From: CAZBWE01 sp964495465
GTDB taxonomy: Bacteria; Planctomycetota; Phycisphaerae; Sedimentisphaerales; Anaerobacaceae
Length of the DNA: 9,669 nt
Direction: 5' to 3'
NCBI GenBank assembly: GCA_964495465.1
Contig: CAZBWE010000081.1
Location: forward strand, 1 to 9,669
The position numbers and the translations under genes were made by a program. Under the pieces are notes generated by a model. It was not told the origin of the DNA, ran no database searches, and saw nothing but the letters and a program-made list of their open reading frames with translations. Below, piece after piece: positions 7,401 through 9,669 of this stretch (within the stretch, counting starts at the first letter, position 1; each line of letters starts with the position of its first letter).

Positions 7401-8051
7401 GACAATTATCGAACCGGACCAACCAGCTTCGAATCTTTTATAGCTCAGTTGGGCAATATTATTGCGGATTCTTCCAATCCGAACGTGAAGATATTTATGT
7501 CCGAATGGAATGCCCAGAGCACCGACTGGCGAACAGGTCTTTATGCAGGAGGATTACTGAACGGATTCGAACGTAACGGCGATGTCTTTGAAATAGGTGG
7601 CCCGGCTTTATTCCTGCGGCATCTATCCGCTACAAGCTGGGATAATGCTTTTATTAACTTCGACCACACGGGTTGGTTTCCGGCCCCCAACTATGTAGTA
7701 ATGAAGCTCTGGCGTGACAACTACGCTGCCTATAGAATCAATATGACCGGCTCTACCGGAGACCTTAATGCAATAGCAACCAAATCCGCCGATGGAAATG
7801 ATATCTACTTCAAAGCCGTTAACCCTACCGATGAAAGCGTTCCGGTGAAACTGGTTATTTCCGATACCTTCGCTGTCGGCAGCGCCTCGCTAAAATTGAT
7901 AGCGCCTGACTCCTTATCGGCCCGCAACACTCTCGAAAATCCAGATGCGGTGCGTGCGGAAGATGGCTATGTAAGCATCAACGGCCAAACAATACGTTTT
8001 ATGATGCCTCGACTTTCAGCCGGGATTGTCCAGGTCAGCCGTGAGCAGTAG
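4491..8051 (+). CDS. Secreted multidomain GH51 alpha-L-arabinofuranosidase
   Basis: An exported 1186-residue enzyme expected to release terminal alpha-L-arabinofuranose from arabinan or arabinoxylan by the GH51 retaining mechanism. The GTG start is supported by TGGAG (4479-4483) and an immediate signal peptide (MKKSFLYPALFLVLYIHPNIQA, 1-22). Domains: LamG/concanavalin-A-like sandwich (about 24-233, ending IDEFRIYDEALEE); Calx-beta-like module (about 241-355); dockerin-like EF-hand loop with D375, N377, D379, D386, followed by FAIFAGYWL; first strands of the GH51 core (VYGHFLEH, 438-445, then GGLWGELVWNRSLE); an inserted DUF1080/LamG-like sandwich (about 468-634); a CBM4_9-like module (about 635-778); and the rest of the (beta/alpha)8 core with RWPGG (801-805). 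Acid/base is probably E905 (WEIDNE) and nucleophile E1005 (SEWN). The C-terminal GH51 beta-sandwich (about 1090-1186) includes SLSARNTLENPDAV. There is no PEP-CTERM, unlike its neighbours. Other GH51 specificities are possible. Confidence 0.9.
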   Translation: MKKSFLYPALFLVLYIHPNIQAGMLHRYSFTDGDSTVVDSVGGANGTLQGGAVISSNAVQLDGNNDYVNLPGNLITGFTSVTFEAWFSHSSNGTWTRVLDFGDTNPSTDNGRDYIFFTSEGGSSQARLVISDADPGYSNEEIASTSVISYDVPVYIACVYDGENDTMSLYVDGGLADSIAVSIPLSSIDNIYSYLGRSLYNPDPYLEGSIDEFRIYDEALEESVIAQHYLDGPDAIGPSPIVIEETEGSTEVIEGDSTADEYTVALASQPDDTVTLTIDPDEQLDIGNGRDNPIDIVFDTQNWADEQIVVVRAFDDSVLESEPHTGFISHSISSNDPDFNDVPLPYVRVTVWENECGAWGYNYADINYDCITNFKDFAIFAGYWLSELNPISQETLVSDWLKSTHPYSDDAQPGPVPDSPEQLFIEPDEIVCEIDEKVYGHFLEHIYHSVNGGLWGELVWNRSLEQWSNGAGAWSIDGDELVQSSSETDVRLLFGSTAWQDYEYSLQAKKTGGSEGFLIIFRANGDNFYWCNLGGWGNVQHALEKSVTGGGRGIVGPEVAGSIATDQWYDIRIRCEGNRFRVWLNDDQIIDYTDTDSPHLSGQVGLGTWSTTARFRNITVTEIGSGTTLYSGLPSVGNNQAVPLYWTSYGTGSFYLDAGALNSDFCLRIVNDDGTETGIEQTPFNITTQQYSGSIWARGTAPGSMVVRLLDGETVLGEETLPCPTIDWNEYPFSITPATPTQDATLQVGVTGSGTVYLDQISMMGQDSIDTGGYRPDLLQAVNDLRPPVIRWPGGYFAELYRWKDGIGPQHQRVKYPIVAWDDLEVNSYGTDEFIAMCRLVGAEPLIVINIGTHDSYENRFEYYQDALDWIEYCNGSASSAWGSVRAKNGHPEPYNVKYWEIDNETWFQMDASTYGLAVLEIAPMMAEKDPNIKIIACGSGSYDQDWNQIVISMCADIIDYISIHHYEGPDNYRTGPTSFESFIAQLGNIIADSSNPNVKIFMSEWNAQSTDWRTGLYAGGLLNGFERNGDVFEIGGPALFLRHLSATSWDNAFINFDHTGWFPAPNYVVMKLWRDNYAAYRINMTGSTGDLNAIATKSADGNDIYFKAVNPTDESVPVKLVISDTFAVGSASLKLIAPDSLSARNTLENPDAVRAEDGYVSINGQTIRFMMPRLSAGIVQVSREQ

Positions 8052-8397
8052 TTGTCATTGAAAGGTGTCATCTATCTCCTGCAATATAATCCGGTGCCGG
8101 CCATTCAACTTCACTGGCGGGCAGAATCCATATTAGATTTTACAGGTCTGATAACTTTTCACTTCTCTGGTTCGTGTGGAACGTGCCGGATGATGGCGGG
8201 GACAAATCAGGGTGGATTCGAGTAATTGATTGCAAACATCAGTTTCTTGCCTGCATTCTCTTATAACTTTTGAAAAAGTGGAATAAAAAAAGTGTTTTGC
8301 TGACAGATTGTTTGTATGGCATTGTGAATCAAGAGCTTATGCATTTTTGCAGAATACCATCAAGTAGCACATATACCCATTTTTCAGCGTTTTTTTC
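8052..8397. other. Intergenic stretch, possibly decayed coding sequence
   Basis: No gene is supported. From 8052 to about 8225 the base composition is like the flanking coding DNA, and the GH51 frame stays open for 57 codons past its TAG. A second frame (about 8090-8262) is also open and reads FVWNVPDDGGDKSGWIRVID, but it has no start codon or ribosome site. After about 8230 the sequence becomes AT-rich intergenic DNA. It contains an inverted repeat ACTTTT-GA-AAAAGT (8266-8279) too short to call. No clear terminator for the hydrolase gene is visible. Confidence 0.4.
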
Positions 8398-8427
8398 TTG
8401 ACTGAAATAGCCAAAATATGGTATAAA
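8398..8427 (+). promoter_or_regulatory. Sigma70-type promoter upstream of the LamG gene leader
   Basis: TTGACT (8398-8403), an 18-base spacer, and TATAAA (8422-8427). Both boxes match the consensus at 5 of 6 positions. Transcription would start near 8434, giving an unusually long leader of about 320 bases before the LamG start at 8754, or a separate short RNA. Confidence 0.55.
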
Positions 8428-8505
8428 TAAAGATAATGGTGTCTGTGGATGTTTGTTTTCCAATCTGTGAAATTATTGCGTTTTTTAATTAGAAAAGGTG
8501 TTGTT

Positions 8506-8610
8506 ATGGGAAGGACGGGGCTACAAGTGCTGGTTTTGTACTTCGCAGTAAAACCTTATTTCTCACTATTAACGGCTCATAATGAGCATTTAAGGGAGGA
8601 TGTAAAATAG
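8506..8610 (+). CDS. Possible 34-residue small ORF in the LamG gene leader
   Basis: ATG 8506 has AAGGTG about five bases upstream (8495-8500) and opens a 34-codon frame ending TAG at 8608-8610. It begins MGRTGLQVLVLYFAVKPYFS and has a short hydrophobic centre; it resembles no family I know. It lies between a good promoter and a possible terminator, so it could be a leader peptide. The frame may equally be open by chance, as it is short and two imperfect hairpins (8532-8555 and 8575-8587) overlap it. Confidence 0.25.
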   Translation: MGRTGLQVLVLYFAVKPYFSLLTAHNEHLREDVK

Positions 8611-8667
8611 GCCCTATAAAATCATTATATAAACGCGGATTTTGATGGATGGGTGAAATTCTATATA

Positions 8668-8706
8668 GCTGTTTCAATAAAAACAGCAATGTATTTTTTG
8701 TTTTTT
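8668..8706 (+). terminator. Possible intrinsic terminator or attenuator before the LamG gene
   Basis: GCTGTTT (8668-8674), loop CAATAA (8675-8680), AAACAGC (8681-8687), then AATGTATTTTTTGTTTTTT: a 7-bp stem followed by a T-rich tail. The stem is short and only partly GC, so strength is doubtful. It sits 48 bases upstream of the LamG gene and downstream of the 8398-8427 promoter, so it would either end a short RNA of about 270 bases or act as a conditional attenuator. Confidence 0.45.
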
Positions 8707-8753
8707 AAATCAAATGTAGTCACTTTTTTAACCTTTAATAAAGGAGGTATATT

Positions 8754-9669
8754 ATGTGTAAAAGATTTGTTCTTTTAACTTCTCTACTGATGGTGCTGGT
8801 GATGACAGGCAGTACCTATGCAGAGACGGTTGCCTACTGGCGGTTTGATGACGTGGGCGACCCGGACATAGGCCAGTGGGGACCAATTGGCGCGGGCAAT
8901 CCTATGCCGGACACAGATGGAAGAAACGTCTGGCGAAAAGCTGCCCATGACTGGAGTGGCAACAGCAACCACCTGGCAACATGGGACTATGCCTGGGCCG
9001 GTTTCAATTGGTCTTCTGATGTTCCCGGGTCACAGGTGCCTCAGGTTGACGCCGGAAACGAACTGAGTATGGAGCACACAGCCGCGATGGGTTGTTGTCC
9101 TGCCGCATTTACCTGGTCTGACCAAAGCAATCCAACCGGTGTGGACATCGAGACCTGGACACCTTCAGAGTGGACAGTCGAGGCCTCATTCAAGCTGGAG
9201 TCGCTGACGAACCCGTCCGAGCACCATACAATCGTCGGCCGGGACGGCACAAATGTGTCTGATGAACATGCTATGAAAGCACCGCTTTATTTATCGGTTC
9301 GTCCGGGTGGTGTGGTGGCTATTGAGTTCAGCACCCCGGACAGACAGACCTATCAGGCAGTAACAGGGACTGATATGATAACAATCGACCAGTGGTACCA
9401 TATCGTGGCTGTCAGTGACGGTGAAACTTTATCATTGTATCTTTGGGATATTGAGGACGGCGATGGTTATGAGTTGGTTGCTCAGACGACCGGAATGACC
9501 GGCGACACGAGGATCGGCATTGGTGAGGGTGCAAGTGGTGATAACTATGCCGGAACATGGTCGGTCGGACGTGGAATGTGGAACGGTGGTCATACCGATC
9601 GTGTCTTTGGAAAAATTGACGAGGTTCGTATCAGCGATACTGCATTAGACACGAGTGAACTTCTCTGGT
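8754..9669 (+). CDS. Secreted LamG-domain protein, N-terminal part, cut by the window edge
   Basis: The frame is open from ATG 8754 to the right edge (305 complete codons, no stop), so the C-terminus is missing. A perfect AGGAGG (8742-8747) six bases upstream fixes the start. Residues 1-23 (MCKRFVLLTSLLMVLVMTGSTYA) are a signal peptide. The rest fits one LamG/concanavalin-A-like glycan-binding sandwich: opening strand ETVAYWRFDD (24-33), WTVEASFKLES (140-150), TIDQWYHIVAVSDG near 210-223 followed by LSLYL, and the typical closing GKIDEVRISDTALD (286-299). An insertion-rich region with DWSGNSNH and a Cys pair (CC, 114-115) lies between. Planctomycete proteins of this kind usually go on to a second module, a PEP-CTERM or a dockerin-like end; which applies cannot be seen here. 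Its LamG closing strand resembles that of the GH51 enzyme upstream. No catalytic residues are visible. Confidence 0.85.
   Translation, partial: MCKRFVLLTSLLMVLVMTGSTYAETVAYWRFDDVGDPDIGQWGPIGAGNPMPDTDGRNVWRKAAHDWSGNSNHLATWDYAWAGFNWSSDVPGSQVPQVDAGNELSMEHTAAMGCCPAAFTWSDQSNPTGVDIETWTPSEWTVEASFKLESLTNPSEHHTIVGRDGTNVSDEHAMKAPLYLSVRPGGVVAIEFSTPDRQTYQAVTGTDMITIDQWYHIVAVSDGETLSLYLWDIEDGDGYELVAQTTGMTGDTRIGIGEGASGDNYAGTWSVGRGMWNGGHTDRVFGKIDEVRISDTALDTSELLW

Noticed and set aside
8266..8279. Inverted repeat ACTTTT-GA-AAAAGT as terminator or operator
   Set aside because: Only 5-6 A/T-rich pairs in AT-rich DNA, with no T-run on the plus strand; chance is likely.

Overview
The window looks like a piece of a planctomycete chromosome, most likely from the Phycisphaerae/Sedimentisphaerales side of the phylum. 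Coding sequence is of moderate GC and is separated by long AT-rich gaps. Several secreted proteins end in a PEP-CTERM sorting signal, and a large glycoside hydrolase carries LamG, Calx-beta-like and dockerin-like (single EF-hand loop) modules in the style typical of that group. The lineage is inferred from protein style only; no rRNA or other phylogenetic marker is present.

Layout, left to right. (1) 12-575, minus strand: a small exported protein with an atypical PEP-CTERM tail; a good promoter for it lies at 661-689. (2) 774-2090, plus: mtaB, the tRNA t6A37 methylthiotransferase, the only housekeeping gene here. (3) 2091-2518: an AT-rich gap holding a promoter and a structured leader. (4) 2519-3316 and 3537-4172, plus: two consecutive PEP-CTERM genes with near-identical leaders, signal peptides, sorting tails, 3' UTRs and terminator hairpins, but unrelated mature domains. 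(5) 4491-8051, plus: a 1186-residue multidomain GH51 alpha-L-arabinofuranosidase with its own extended -10 promoter. (6) 8052-8753: a 700-base gap with a promoter, a possible 34-codon small ORF and a possible intrinsic terminator in front of the next gene. (7) 8754 to the right edge, plus: the start of a secreted LamG-domain protein that runs off the window.

How the genes may work together: apart from mtaB, everything is exported. The GH51 enzyme would release arabinose from arabinan or arabinoxylan side chains outside the cytoplasm, and its beta-sandwich modules would bind polysaccharide. The small PEP-CTERM proteins are probably surface or matrix proteins processed by an exosortase-type system encoded elsewhere. 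Whether they bind the same glycan is inference. Each gene from 2519 onward appears to have its own promoter or leader and (for the twin genes) its own terminator, so this is a cluster of single units, not one operon.

The most noteworthy signals are the twin PEP-CTERM cassettes (constant ends, variable middle), their conserved 5' hairpin with a competing pairing, the compensated base change in their terminators, the hydrolase whose catalytic core is split by two inserted modules, and the attenuator-like leader at about 8434-8706.
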